Positions 16,114 through 25,300 of a stretch of DNA of 47,655 bases are shown one piece after another (positions within the stretch are counted from its first letter, which is position 1; each line of letters starts with the position of its first letter). The notes below the pieces were generated by a model. That model ran no database searches. It was not told the origin of the DNA and saw nothing but the letters and a program-made list of their open reading frames with translations. Made by a program: the position numbers and the translations under genes. The DNA is from a virus. The stretch lies in IMG/VR virus record IMGVR_UViG_3300017738_000006, positions 1-47,655 of that record; one strand, given 5' to 3'.

Positions 16114-17679
16114 TTAAAAACTAAACAATTCTGGGTTAGAGTCTTCTAATGCAGTTCCATCTGACAATGTAAATGAACCAGCATCAGTGAAAACATAACT
16201 AAGACCCTTTGATTGAAATTTAAATGTTGCGTTTGCCGTTGATGTTCCTCCAGCTCTACTGAAAAACTCAACACTAGTTGAAGTTTTACCATTACTTCCA
16301 GCAATCGCAATGTTGTCGTCAACAACCTTTGAACCACTAGGTAGAGTAACACCATCAGAGGAAATCGTAACTGTACCAGAACCATCAGAAGAAATAGTTG
16401 CACCACCTAAGTCAATGGTTTGTCCAGATAAGAATAAGTCTTTAAATCTCTTACCATTTGAACCTAAACTTCTTACATTGTTTTGGTCTGGTATTATGTC
16501 CTCTGAAATATTATCAAAACCAACTGAACCAAAAGTATCATTTTCTAAGTTAAAGAAATCACCCTCGTTTGCACCATCTGAGTCAGTGCCCTCTAACAAC
16601 ACCTTTTCGTTTGTTTCTAAAACTATCGCTTCTGTTACTCTTACTATACCCTCGACTTTACCAGTTGAGGCTTTGTATGCAAGAACTCGTCCATCATTAA
16701 ATACTGTACTATCTGCAAAAGTTGATAGTCCACCAAACGTACCATCTTCTAAATCTAAACGACTACCAGCATCATCTTGGTCAGAGTTAGTTCCATCCAA
16801 TGCAAGGAAATCTCCATCTTCTGTAATAAGATTTTCTGTTTCTGGGTCTACACCATCAAACTTACCTTTTGTTGCGTTAAATCTAAAAATTCTACCATCT
16901 ACAAGAGCGGAGTCTGTATCAACATCATCCATATCCTGTATCTTAACTGCACCACTACCACTGTTACCATCATATGCGTTTTGTTTTGCTTCAAGATTAC
17001 GTTGCATAACAGTTCTAAACTGTTCAAACTCTTTGCGTAGTCTAGTAAGACTATCATCTGTTTGTGCAACTTTTCTTTGTAATGATGTTTCGTCTGGGGT
17101 AAGTAGACTATCCTTGATAGAGTTTGGAAAACTTTGTTCACTCATATCAACTGGTTTTTCTTCTGGGGGTAGTTTTGCAATCTCATCTAAGAAATTAGAC
17201 ATATACTTCTGTTCTTTCACAGATATCATAGCTTTTTTGATTGGTCTAGGTTTCTTAGGTTGTACTGGTTTTTCTTGAAATTCTTTTAATAGTTCATCTG
17301 GTATCTCAGATGTTTCTTCTACTACAGGTTCAAAGTTTTCATCTTCTGGAATTAAAGGTGCGAACAGTTCTCCTAGTGCTTCAACCTTTTTATCATTCTT
17401 CTCAACGTCTTTCTTTATCCAATCTGATACTTCTTTACCGACATCATCAGTTGGGTCATCTTGTATCTCTGACTCTTCTTTTTTCTTATTATCGTCTGAA
17501 AGAGACTCCATAAGACTAGAGAACAAATCCAGACCTTTTTCCTCTTTTTTAGAAAGTTGTACTTCTTCTTCAACAACTTCCTCTACAATAGGTTCTACTG
17601 TCTGAGATTTATTTCTCTTAACTTCAGCTTCTAACTTCTCAAAGATTTTACTGAATTTGTTTTTTGCACTTTTTTCCAT
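16114..17679 (-). CDS. Fibre-like virion protein with charged coiled-coil N-terminus
   Basis: The 521-residue product has two parts. Residues 1-240 are highly charged and Pro/Glu/Lys-rich with coiled-coil potential (RKVAQTDDSLTRLRKEFEQF). Residues 240-521 are beta-rich with acidic repeat units (DFLALDGTNSDQDDAGSRLD, VLLEGTDSDGANEGDFFNLE) and fibre repeats (IDLGGATISSDGSGTVTISS). Such proteins in marine T4-like phages are usually virion or tail fibre components. It has its own TATAAATA late promoter. I do not recognise a T4 counterpart; the location before neck genes would also fit a whisker-like role. Confidence 0.75.
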   Translation of the reverse strand: MEKSAKNKFSKIFEKLEAEVKRNKSQTVEPIVEEVVEEEVQLSKKEEKGLDLFSSLMESLSDDNKKKEESEIQDDPTDDVGKEVSDWIKKDVEKNDKKVEALGELFAPLIPEDENFEPVVEETSEIPDELLKEFQEKPVQPKKPRPIKKAMISVKEQKYMSNFLDEIAKLPPEEKPVDMSEQSFPNSIKDSLLTPDETSLQRKVAQTDDSLTRLRKEFEQFRTVMQRNLEAKQNAYDGNSGSGAVKIQDMDDVDTDSALVDGRIFRFNATKGKFDGVDPETENLITEDGDFLALDGTNSDQDDAGSRLDLEDGTFGGLSTFADSTVFNDGRVLAYKASTGKVEGIVRVTEAIVLETNEKVLLEGTDSDGANEGDFFNLENDTFGSVGFDNISEDIIPDQNNVRSLGSNGKRFKDLFLSGQTIDLGGATISSDGSGTVTISSDGVTLPSGSKVVDDNIAIAGSNGKTSTSVEFFSRAGGTSTANATFKFQSKGLSYVFTDAGSFTLSDGTALEDSNPELFSF

Positions 17680-17697
17680 AAAAATCCTCTTTATAGG

Positions 17698-17705
17698 TAT
17701 TTATA
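17698..17705 (-). promoter_or_regulatory. Late promoter TATAAATA for the 17679 gene
   Basis: An exact TATAAATA lies 18 bases before the ATG at 17679 and overlaps the stop of the preceding gene. It can drive 16114-17679 and the neck/packaging block behind it. Confidence 0.8.
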
Positions 17706-17922
17706 AAGAGTTACTTTTATCACCATGCAAAAGGTCACCACTGACTAATCGTTTGGTGATTTGATGCTTTAACTCTTGTAAATCGTCAATATAATGATTA
17801 TGGTCACACTCATGACAATCAGACATCTTACGTTCACTCATTTCGTCTAATCTGACAAGAATCATATCTACTATACTGTATCCATTATCATGTTTCGTTG
17901 TTTTAGGTCGTCTTGTAATCAT
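17701..17922 (-). CDS. Small protein of unknown function with Cys/His pattern
   Basis: The 73-residue product has a basic start (MITRRPKTTKHDNG), an amphipathic helix (VDMILVRLDEMSERKM), a possible metal site CHECDHNHYID at about 41-51 and a helical C-terminus. I chose the ATG at 17922 because it follows the upstream stop codon by two bases with GGA six bases before it. The longer frame starting at 17952 would overlap the upstream gene without benefit. I do not recognise the family. Confidence 0.65.
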   Translation of the reverse strand: MITRRPKTTKHDNGYSIVDMILVRLDEMSERKMSDCHECDHNHYIDDLQELKHQITKRLVSGDLLHGDKSNSL

Positions 17923-17924
17923 AA

Positions 17925-18389
17925 TTATCCATCTGGGTTTACTGTTGTCCACCCTACTGTATTATCTGCTTGATAGGCAGACTCGTCCCAATAATAAGCG
18001 TTATCTTGATCGGTAGGCAGAGTTATTGGAGCCTCCCATAAACCAGTTGATGTATTTAAAGTCCAACTTGCATATGGTTGTGCTTCATAGAACATATCAC
18101 TTGTTCTATTATACTTATAACCCACGCCTGGACAGTTCTTACGTTGTCTACCATCTTGTGCGGCTATTACTGTTGATTGATCATCAGATGGAGTTTTGAA
18201 TGAGTTTTCACCTGTAGCATCTGCTACATAATGAACACCACCAAACATATTAAAACTGTACTGAACCCAATCAGATGGAGAACCAGACAGTTTCCCACCA
18301 GATACATCTGCATCATCTGTTACATGAACAATTTCTGTTACTGTTCCTACGTTGTTTGTATAGTTCTCAACTTTTGCCCAATGTCCCAT
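17925..18389 (-). CDS. Marine-phage tail-associated protein (FGGVHY/PYPSW-type family)
   Basis: The 154-residue product resembles a small protein family common in marine phages: an N-terminal HWAKVENNTV-type strand, then a segment containing WVQYSFNMFGGVHY, then RKNCPGVGYKYNRTSDMFYE and QPYASWTLNTSTGLWEAPIT. It lies directly after the polyglycine fibre gene. I chose the ATG at 18389 because TAGGA is six bases upstream; the ATG at 18395 touches that site. It is likely a fibre tip or tail accessory protein, inferred from neighbours and family distribution. Confidence 0.75.
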   Translation of the reverse strand: MGHWAKVENYTNNVGTVTEIVHVTDDADVSGGKLSGSPSDWVQYSFNMFGGVHYVADATGENSFKTPSDDQSTVIAAQDGRQRKNCPGVGYKYNRTSDMFYEAQPYASWTLNTSTGLWEAPITLPTDQDNAYYWDESAYQADNTVGWTTVNPDG

Positions 18390-18397
18390 ATTCATTC

Positions 18398-19345
18398 CTA
18401 CGATGTATACTGATATCTAACAATGACTATTCCAGAACCACCATTAAATCCGCCTGGACTTCCATCACTTCTTCTTCCACCACCACCAGAACCAGTATTA
18501 CCAGATCCAGCAGTTCCGTTACCAGCGTTGGTTGGATTTTCTCCACCACCACCAATACTACAAGTTCTTGATGTACTTTGTCCACCAGTTCCACCAGCGG
18601 CATAGTTTGTGTTGGTTGCTCTTATGTTAGAGGCTTTGCAGTTTCCACCGCCTCCTCCACCGCCACCACCGCCGTTTCCACCAGCGCCTCCGCCTCCACC
18701 AGCGTTTGAACCACCATCATATCCGTAAGTTCCTCCATGACCCCCACCAGCGCCTTGACCTCCACCGCCTCCAGAACCACCTGGCGAAGAACCACCGCCT
18801 TGGTCTTTATTACCACCATAACCACCACCAGTTGCAGTAATACCATTGAAGTTTGAAGCACCACCTTGAGAGTTACTTCCACCCCCACCAGCGATAGTTA
18901 CATAGTGTCCACCAGTTGTTGAAAAAGATGTATCTCCAGCGGCACCATGACCACCACCTTGAGTACCATAACTTGTACGCATACCACCAGCACCAGCACC
19001 GCCTCCGTATCCGTTGTCTCCTCGACCTCCACCGCCGCCTCCAGCGACAATGAGATACTCAACTGCTTGGTTTCCAGCACTATTTCCTACGTTGGTAACT
19101 GTGAGTGTTCCACTACCATTGAAAACGTGTATTCTATTATTTCCACTAGTGAAGTTTGAATTACCACCAGTTGCTTGAACATACTGTGCGTTTGATGTTC
19201 CGTAGAACTCACTTACTGATATTGTACTAGAACTTGGGATACCAGAAGCCGCATCATAAAATTCACTTAAACTATGGGGTGTAGTTCCACCAAACTCTCC
19301 AGCGATTTCACCGATTGATATTGCTCCAGAATTTTGTAGTGTCAT
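18398..19345 (-). CDS. Glycine-rich tail fibre tip / adhesin candidate
   Basis: The 315-residue product has an N-terminal virion-attachment-like segment (LQNSGAISIGEIAGEFGG), a beta strand region ending in AVEYLIVAGGGGGGRGDNG, and then about 200 residues dominated by Gly runs with interspersed Asn/Ser/Asp, closing with GGSGIVIVRYQYTS. The composition recalls polyglycine-II sandwich adhesins such as the gp38 tip of T4-like phage S16, where gly-rich segments form a lattice that carries variable receptor-binding loops. It is encoded directly after the S74 fibre in the fibre block. The host-recognition role is an inference from composition and position. Confidence 0.78.
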   Translation of the reverse strand: MTLQNSGAISIGEIAGEFGGTTPHSLSEFYDAASGIPSSSTISVSEFYGTSNAQYVQATGGNSNFTSGNNRIHVFNGSGTLTVTNVGNSAGNQAVEYLIVAGGGGGGRGDNGYGGGAGAGGMRTSYGTQGGGHGAAGDTSFSTTGGHYVTIAGGGGSNSQGGASNFNGITATGGGYGGNKDQGGGSSPGGSGGGGGQGAGGGHGGTYGYDGGSNAGGGGGAGGNGGGGGGGGGGNCKASNIRATNTNYAAGGTGGQSTSRTCSIGGGGENPTNAGNGTAGSGNTGSGGGGRRSDGSPGGFNGGSGIVIVRYQYTS

Positions 19346-19361
19346 TTAAGTCTCCTAATTA

Positions 19362-22085
19362 TTATTCGTGGTCATGATCTCCAACATGACCATTTTTACT
19401 ATGCATTTTTTTTAATTCTTTTATATCTTCTCCGTAAGAACTAAGGTTGTCGTAAACGTAGTTCTTCAGACTTTCCATTTGTTTTTCAATTCTTTGTACA
19501 TCTGATGCTACTACTTGACCTAGTTCTTTTACTGACTCTATGAGTAGAGCAGTTAACTTACCATAGTCAACTGATTTAGTTCCCATTTCATCATCAGCAG
19601 TTTTCACTACCTCTGGAACTACTTCCTCTACTTCTTGTGCGATAACACCTATTTGTGTTTTTGCATCTTGAATATCTGATCTCTTGTAAGAAACACCTCT
19701 AAGTTTCATTAACTTCTCTAGACCATTTTCTATGGTTTTTATATCAGTCTTGATTCTTTCATCTGAGAACGCAGTAACATCAGCATTAAATGTTGCAGCT
19801 CCAGCAGCAGAATAATCAATAGTAAGTGCAGTAATTTGTGTACCACCATCATTACCTTTTAATATAAAATCTTTATCAGAAGTAGTGGTGTTTACCACAA
19901 AATCTGTAGATGAGTTAGTAAGAGAACCAAATTGAGTTCCATCATCTTTAAAATTTATATCACCACCATTAGCATCTAGAGAAATATCACCAGCAACATC
20001 AACTGTTAAGTCACCAGAAGTTAAGGCAAAAGTTGTTCCGTCTATGGAGAAGTTATCTATAGTCACACCACCATCAAAGTCTGCTGACGTTCCTGATACT
20101 GCTTGACTAAATGTAACAACACCATTTGCTGCGATTGCAATTGCATCTGTGTCAGAGGCAGAACCTATTGTACCAGCGTCTGCAATAACTAGACCAGCGC
20201 CTGAGGTAATTAAAGCACCTGACGTTATTCCAGCAGAAGTGGTTAATAGTCCAGCAGAACTTAGTGACATTGTTTCGGCTGCGGCCGCAGAGGCAGCGGT
20301 CTTGAAAGATAGTTTAGTTGCATTATTACTTGCACTAAAGTCACCCTCTGATACTGCTTCGATACCAGCTGCAACTAATATCGCATCTCCAGAACCAGTT
20401 CCCTCATCTGGTGCTTGAAAATTTAAAACACCCAATTTATCATTGGCTGCAATGTCCGTATCACCAGTTTGTAGAGTAAGTGTTGGAAACTTATCGTCTG
20501 CTGTGGCTGCGTGTTTAAGTATAAGACCTGTATCTGCAACGTGTGTTAGTGTAATCTCTTGGTCATTACCAAATTGTATTGTTCCACCATCTGCAAGAAA
20601 TAAATCAGAAAATTCTGCGGCTGCAGTACCAAGTGTCGCTCCGTCTGCACTTGCAGGCACGATTGAAGTTCCCACAGTTGCAGTATTTAAAACAGGACTT
20701 GTTAATGTTTTGTTTGTAAGTGTTTCTGATAATGTTAATGTAGAAACTGTTGCAGTTCCAACTGGTAAAGTAACTGTTACGTCACCAGAAAAGTCTGCGT
20801 GTGCAGGCGCTTGTAGTTGTACATAGTGTGCGTTTGAATCTTCACAATAAAATCTTACATATGACTGAGCACCACTATTTTTGATTGATATCGCACCAGA
20901 CTCCATTGCAATACCATTAGTACCATCAACTTGAAATACAGCAGTTCCGTTGAGTGTCGCTTCTATATTACCATTAGCGGCGTCCACAATTTTCAATGCA
21001 GACGAGTTTGTTCCACCATTTGTATTCATGATTAAATCAGTTGCACCACCAGTGGTAACTGTTAATGTTCCAGCACCATTAGATGATAAAGTTGCGGCCG
21101 CACCAGCGTCACCGACTGTGACTGTATCACCAACAAGAACTACATCACCAGTTCCGTTTGGTGTTAGTGTGATATCACCATTTGCACCATCTGTGATAAC
21201 AATTGTACCAGAGTTAGTTCCACCATTTGTACTTAGTGTTAAGTCTGTAGCACCACCAGTTGTAACTGTTAACGCACCAGCACCATTTGAGGTCAAAGTC
21301 GCAGCTGCACCAGAGTCACCAACTGTTACTGAGTCAGCAGAAAGAACTACATCACCAGTTCCGTTTGGTGTTAATGTAATATCATTATTTGCACCATCTG
21401 TGATTACGATTGTACCAGAGTCCGTTCCAGAGTTTGTAGATAGTTTGATATCTTGTGTGCCTGGAGTGGATAAGTGACCAACCTCAGTACCACTTCCTAG
21501 TGTAATGAGATCTGAGTCTAGGAGAATATTACCTGTTCCATTTGGTTCAATCTCTACGTTTGCGTTTGAGGCAGATGTAATCTTGTTGCCGTTTACATCA
21601 AGATCGCCACCCAACTGAGGAGTTGAGTCACCAGCAAGAGATGCAAGACCACCAACAGAACTAAAGATGTTATCTACAGTAATCTTTTTTAACGTAGTTG
21701 CAGAAATATCTGCGATAAGTAGAACGTCAGTTCCACTTACAACATCACCAGAACTAAGTGCAGTCTTATCACTGAAGATTGCTGTGTCGGTTGTTTCAGT
21801 TAGAAAAACTGTTCCTGTTGCATCTGGTAGTGTGATTGTTCTGTCAGCGGTAGGATCTGTTACTGTGAGTGTTGTTTCATTAGTACTATCAGTTGCACCC
21901 TCAAAGACTATTGTTCCGTCTTCTAAGATGTTGAGTGCAGAGGTAGATGTGGTTGTTGCACTAACTGAACTAAATGTGAGAGTTCCAGATTCTAATCCAT
22001 TAACATCAGTCTGAAGATTGTTGAATTGTTGTCTAAAATTCTCAAGTGTATTACTTGTTGCGATTTGTGTTGCTGATATTGCCAT
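19362..22085 (-). CDS. Tail fibre with C-terminal S74 intramolecular chaperone
   Basis: The 907-residue fibre has a repeat-rich beta shaft and a C-terminal Peptidase_S74 domain that trimerises the fibre and then cuts itself off. The predicted cleavage is before Ser774 in FSDERIKTDIKTIENG; IGVIAQEVEEVVPEVV and SVDYGKLTALLIESVKEL are typical of the family. A coiled-coil and a His/Asp-rich tail (GDHDHE) close the chaperone. The shaft includes a DPTADRTITLPDATGT module shared with the 15333 gene and a 69-residue tandem repeat (215-352). It follows a small coiled-coil gene and precedes the polyglycine protein. Confidence 0.92.
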   Translation of the reverse strand: MAISATQIATSNTLENFRQQFNNLQTDVNGLESGTLTFSSVSATTTSTSALNILEDGTIVFEGATDSTNETTLTVTDPTADRTITLPDATGTVFLTETTDTAIFSDKTALSSGDVVSGTDVLLIADISATTLKKITVDNIFSSVGGLASLAGDSTPQLGGDLDVNGNKITSASNANVEIEPNGTGNILLDSDLITLGSGTEVGHLSTPGTQDIKLSTNSGTDSGTIVITDGANNDITLTPNGTGDVVLSADSVTVGDSGAAATLTSNGAGALTVTTGGATDLTLSTNGGTNSGTIVITDGANGDITLTPNGTGDVVLVGDTVTVGDAGAAATLSSNGAGTLTVTTGGATDLIMNTNGGTNSSALKIVDAANGNIEATLNGTAVFQVDGTNGIAMESGAISIKNSGAQSYVRFYCEDSNAHYVQLQAPAHADFSGDVTVTLPVGTATVSTLTLSETLTNKTLTSPVLNTATVGTSIVPASADGATLGTAAAEFSDLFLADGGTIQFGNDQEITLTHVADTGLILKHAATADDKFPTLTLQTGDTDIAANDKLGVLNFQAPDEGTGSGDAILVAAGIEAVSEGDFSASNNATKLSFKTAASAAAAETMSLSSAGLLTTSAGITSGALITSGAGLVIADAGTIGSASDTDAIAIAANGVVTFSQAVSGTSADFDGGVTIDNFSIDGTTFALTSGDLTVDVAGDISLDANGGDINFKDDGTQFGSLTNSSTDFVVNTTTSDKDFILKGNDGGTQITALTIDYSAAGAATFNADVTAFSDERIKTDIKTIENGLEKLMKLRGVSYKRSDIQDAKTQIGVIAQEVEEVVPEVVKTADDEMGTKSVDYGKLTALLIESVKELGQVVASDVQRIEKQMESLKNYVYDNLSSYGEDIKELKKMHSKNGHVGDHDHE
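21030..21443 (-). repeat. Two tandem 207-bp repeats in the fibre shaft, third partial copy following
   Basis: Residues 215-283 and 284-352 of the fibre are 69-residue copies built on TIVITDGANxDITLTPNGTG and VTVGDxGAAATLxSNGAG. A third, diverged copy continues down to about 20950. Base sequence is also strongly conserved between the two full copies, which indicates recent duplication and possible length variation. Confidence 0.85.
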
Positions 22086-22086
22086 A

Positions 22087-22314
22087 TTAGTCTCTTTCCA
22101 ATAATGTTTTTAACATACTCTTAATTTCATGCATCTCACATTTAAGATTATTTATCTCCCTTGATGCACCTCTTATTTCATCTCTTTGTTTTTGAGCTTC
22201 TTCTGCTCTTCGTTTTGCGAGATTATATGCAGTTTTATCTTTATTTATAATTGCATGACTGTTAGTATCTCTAACTAAACCATTATACCCTTGTACTTTT
22301 ATATAGTCACTCAT
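22087..22314 (-). CDS. Small coiled-coil protein conserved beside marine phage fibre genes
   Basis: The 75-residue product starts MSDYIKVQGYNGLVRDTNSH and ends in a long charged helix (RRAEEAQKQRDEIRGASREI, then MHEIKSMLKTLLERD). Similar small proteins lie in the fibre/baseplate region of marine T4-like phages, and their function is unknown to me. It is one base apart from both neighbours (2144-residue and fibre genes), so translation is coupled. A fibre-attachment or chaperone role is possible; this is inference. Confidence 0.78.
   Translation of the reverse strand: MSDYIKVQGYNGLVRDTNSHAIINKDKTAYNLAKRRAEEAQKQRDEIRGASREINNLKCEMHEIKSMLKTLLERD
22242..22249 (-). promoter_or_regulatory. Possible intragenic late promoter TATAAATA
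   Basis: An exact TATAAATA lies inside the 22087-22314 gene, about 157 bases before the fibre ATG at 22085. It could give extra transcription of the fibre genes, although it also encodes a stretch of the small protein and may be chance in AT-rich DNA. Confidence 0.4.
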
Positions 22315-22315
22315 C

Positions 22316-25300
22316 TTATGTTGCCAACGCTATAACTCGTAAATCTTTGAGTAGTGGTGGATTAGCTGCATCTGTGCCTTGCATCACTATCTTGATTTGA
22401 AATTGTGAAAACTCTGGTAGTGGTTCTCCTATACCATCATCTGTAACACCAGCGGTGAACACATATTCTTGAAAATCTTCATCTGATAGAGAATTTCTCA
22501 CAGTAGAGTCTGTAGTTCCTGTTGTGTTAAAGAATGAAAACCCCTTTTCATCAAAGTCTACTGACTCATCAGAACCTAGAGTTTTGTGTAAAACTTTAAT
22601 TTCAGACGTTGATTTCTTTGCGGCTGCAAAGAACACCTTGAGTGATGTCGCTGGGTTTTCAAGTGCAATACCTCTAGTTAAGTATACTGCAACATTGTTA
22701 TCACCATCTGGTTCAGTTGATGCATTGAAGTCTGTAGTTGGATATACATCAGATGAACTGTCAACATTATTAATTCTATTTGCAATCAAGTTGACTGACG
22801 CTCTATCCAAGTCGATTACTGGAGATAAGTTTGCATTAGTTGTTGATAATTTTAAGTCTATGAAGAAAGACTTAGAACCAGATAATTCGTTTGTTTCATT
22901 GACTTGTGATGCGACTAATCTAGTTGTTTCAAAATCAAAGTTCTCCCCAAGAGGGAACGCTTGTGCATTTCCAGATGTTTCTGTTGTAAAAGATGTTTCT
23001 GTACCACTTGGACTTGTACCAGATGTTGTCCTTACAGTTGACTCAATCGAGGTATCTATTAGTTCTAATGTAGAGATAGCACTTTGCATTAGTTCAAATC
23101 TATAGTTCGCACTTGCAAATACAGAAGTTCCACCCACCTGTACATCACCAGATGTACCAGTCACAGATGGTGTACTTGTTATCGAAAGTGTGTATGAGTC
23201 AATACCTATATCTGCAATTGCAGTATGAGTTTTGTTTATCTCTGTTAAACGAACACCATTTATTTGATATAGTTCTATAGTATCACCAACTGCGTGTGCG
23301 GCTGCATCTGAAGAACCAATACCTCTGGTTAAACTTGAAAGTGTAGTTCCAGATATTGTACCAGACATTATCTCATTATTGACCTTTACTGTTACAGTTC
23401 CAGAACTTGGAAAGTTTGTTGCAGACGTAATGACTAAACTTGTTGATGAGATAGTAATTGCAGTTGTAGCGACTGTTGTTGATACACCAGAAGATACACC
23501 AGTTATAACTACGTTGTTACTGGTACTATACATTCCATGATTTCTATGATTTACTTTTACTTTAGTAGTTCCGTTAGTAATTATTATTGGATTTGCAAGA
23601 AGTTTTTCTGCATAGACAGGAGTAGAAGAACCCTCTTCAATAGTTCTCGCTTCTAAGATATTATCGTTAGTCATAGATATCGTTGCACCACCTGTATTAA
23701 ATACAGCTTTTCGTAGTGTAAACTTCATGTCTTGAGATTGCACTGCATCCCATGTTCTATTATTCTGAGATTTAAATAAAGTTCCAAGATGTGGTTGTGC
23801 AGATATAACTCTCTTAGTTCCACCTACGTCTTGTTCACCCATTTGTGATATCCATACTTTGTATTCTAAACTATTAGACATCACAACAAAACAATACTCA
23901 GTACCCTTTTGTAAAAAGATTGGAGAGTCAAAGGTAAAAGTTGTTGCAACATTTCCTGTGTCTGAGTTAATGTTGACATCTGCTGGTTCTAAAACTTTTC
24001 TACCAAAAGGTATCAGTTTAGGGCCAGGGTATCCATTTACAACATTTCTCACTTCAACCCAAACAGGTAAAATATTATCTTTCTGTGAAAAGAATAAATC
24101 TAAACTCGTTAGAAAACAACCACCTGTTTCTATCACAAGAAATGTTTGTGCGAGTGGATCAAAAGATGTAATATCTGGCGGTTCACTATTTGCACCACCA
24201 CCATCTCTATCATCATCTGCAAATCCTATAACTCTAGATGCAACAGTAGATGTATCAGTAACACTTGTTGATTGATTAACACTCATCTGTACAACCTCTG
24301 CGTTTCTAGTTGCAATAATTGTTTCCTGTACAGTTTCACGAATACCAGATGATATGTAAGTTGTTTGTCCAGCAGAAAGTGGAGAAGGAATTTTTAAGTT
24401 TGTTGAACTTGATGATAATCTAAATTCTAATTCACCACTCTTAAAACTTGGTTGTGACTCTTGACCTTGAAATCTATACTCTGGTATTCTAAATGAGAAT
24501 GAAGCTTTACCAGACCCATTCGTAATTAATGGACTTCCCTCAACTGGTGATGTAACATTAGAAAACTCTTCAGCAGATGGTGTAACAAATGTACTCATGT
24601 CTTTACCATCAAAGAACGCATACAATCTTATGCCTGGTCTGAAACATTCTCCTGTAACAGTTAGAGTTCTTGGTCTTACGAAAGGTATGATGGCTCTTGA
24701 TATAACTCTGTTACCTAGTGACTCTTCCTCTATATTCTCTACAACTTGTGTGTTAACACCTGTTCTTGTCAAATCTGTTCTAGTGGTTTCTATTGTTCTT
24801 TCAACAATAGTTTCTCTCATTCCAAAACCCCTACCTGTTTCAGTAGTTCTTGAAACAACTCCACTCCATTGTGTCTGCCATGCGTTCCATACAGTTCCCA
24901 TAACACCTCGATTTCTTAGTCCTGCTTGAATAGTGTTAAAGTTACCCTCAACATTGATAATCAACGCTGGAACTTCCTCTGTTTCAAACCACTCATCACC
25001 ACTTGGTTCTAGAGTTATCTTACCAACCCACTCATGTATAAGATATGTTTGAACATTCTCAACTCTTGTTGCATATGGTTGTGTGATAAATGCACTTGAT
25101 GTATATGGTAGTGTTAGTAGGTCACCTGTCTTTTGATAACCAGAAGTTGTTCTTGCAGTATCAGAAGTTGCAACCTCAGTAAGTGCAACATTTCTCATGA
25201 CACACTTAGGTCTTAGTAAGTTCTGTTCCATATCAATCGCAACTTGATAATCTTTGTGTAGAACATCACCTACTCTGTGTCCACCAAAGTTATCAACAAT

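Noticed and set aside
16310-17278. Long plus-strand open frame (322 codons) opposite the 16114-17679 gene
   Set aside because: It is antisense to a well-supported gene with promoter and ribosome site, and its Ser/Pro/Leu-rich composition is what the complement of acidic/Thr-rich coding DNA gives.
18400-19300. Repetitive GC-rich DNA considered as a CRISPR or tandem repeat array
   Set aside because: The repeats are glycine codons of one continuous gene, with no regular repeat-spacer pattern.
20950-21477. Plus-strand 175-codon open frame with internal repeats opposite the S74 fibre
   Set aside because: The repeats are the complement of the fibre-shaft repeats; no start signal and Val/Pro/Ser-rich composition indicate a shadow frame.
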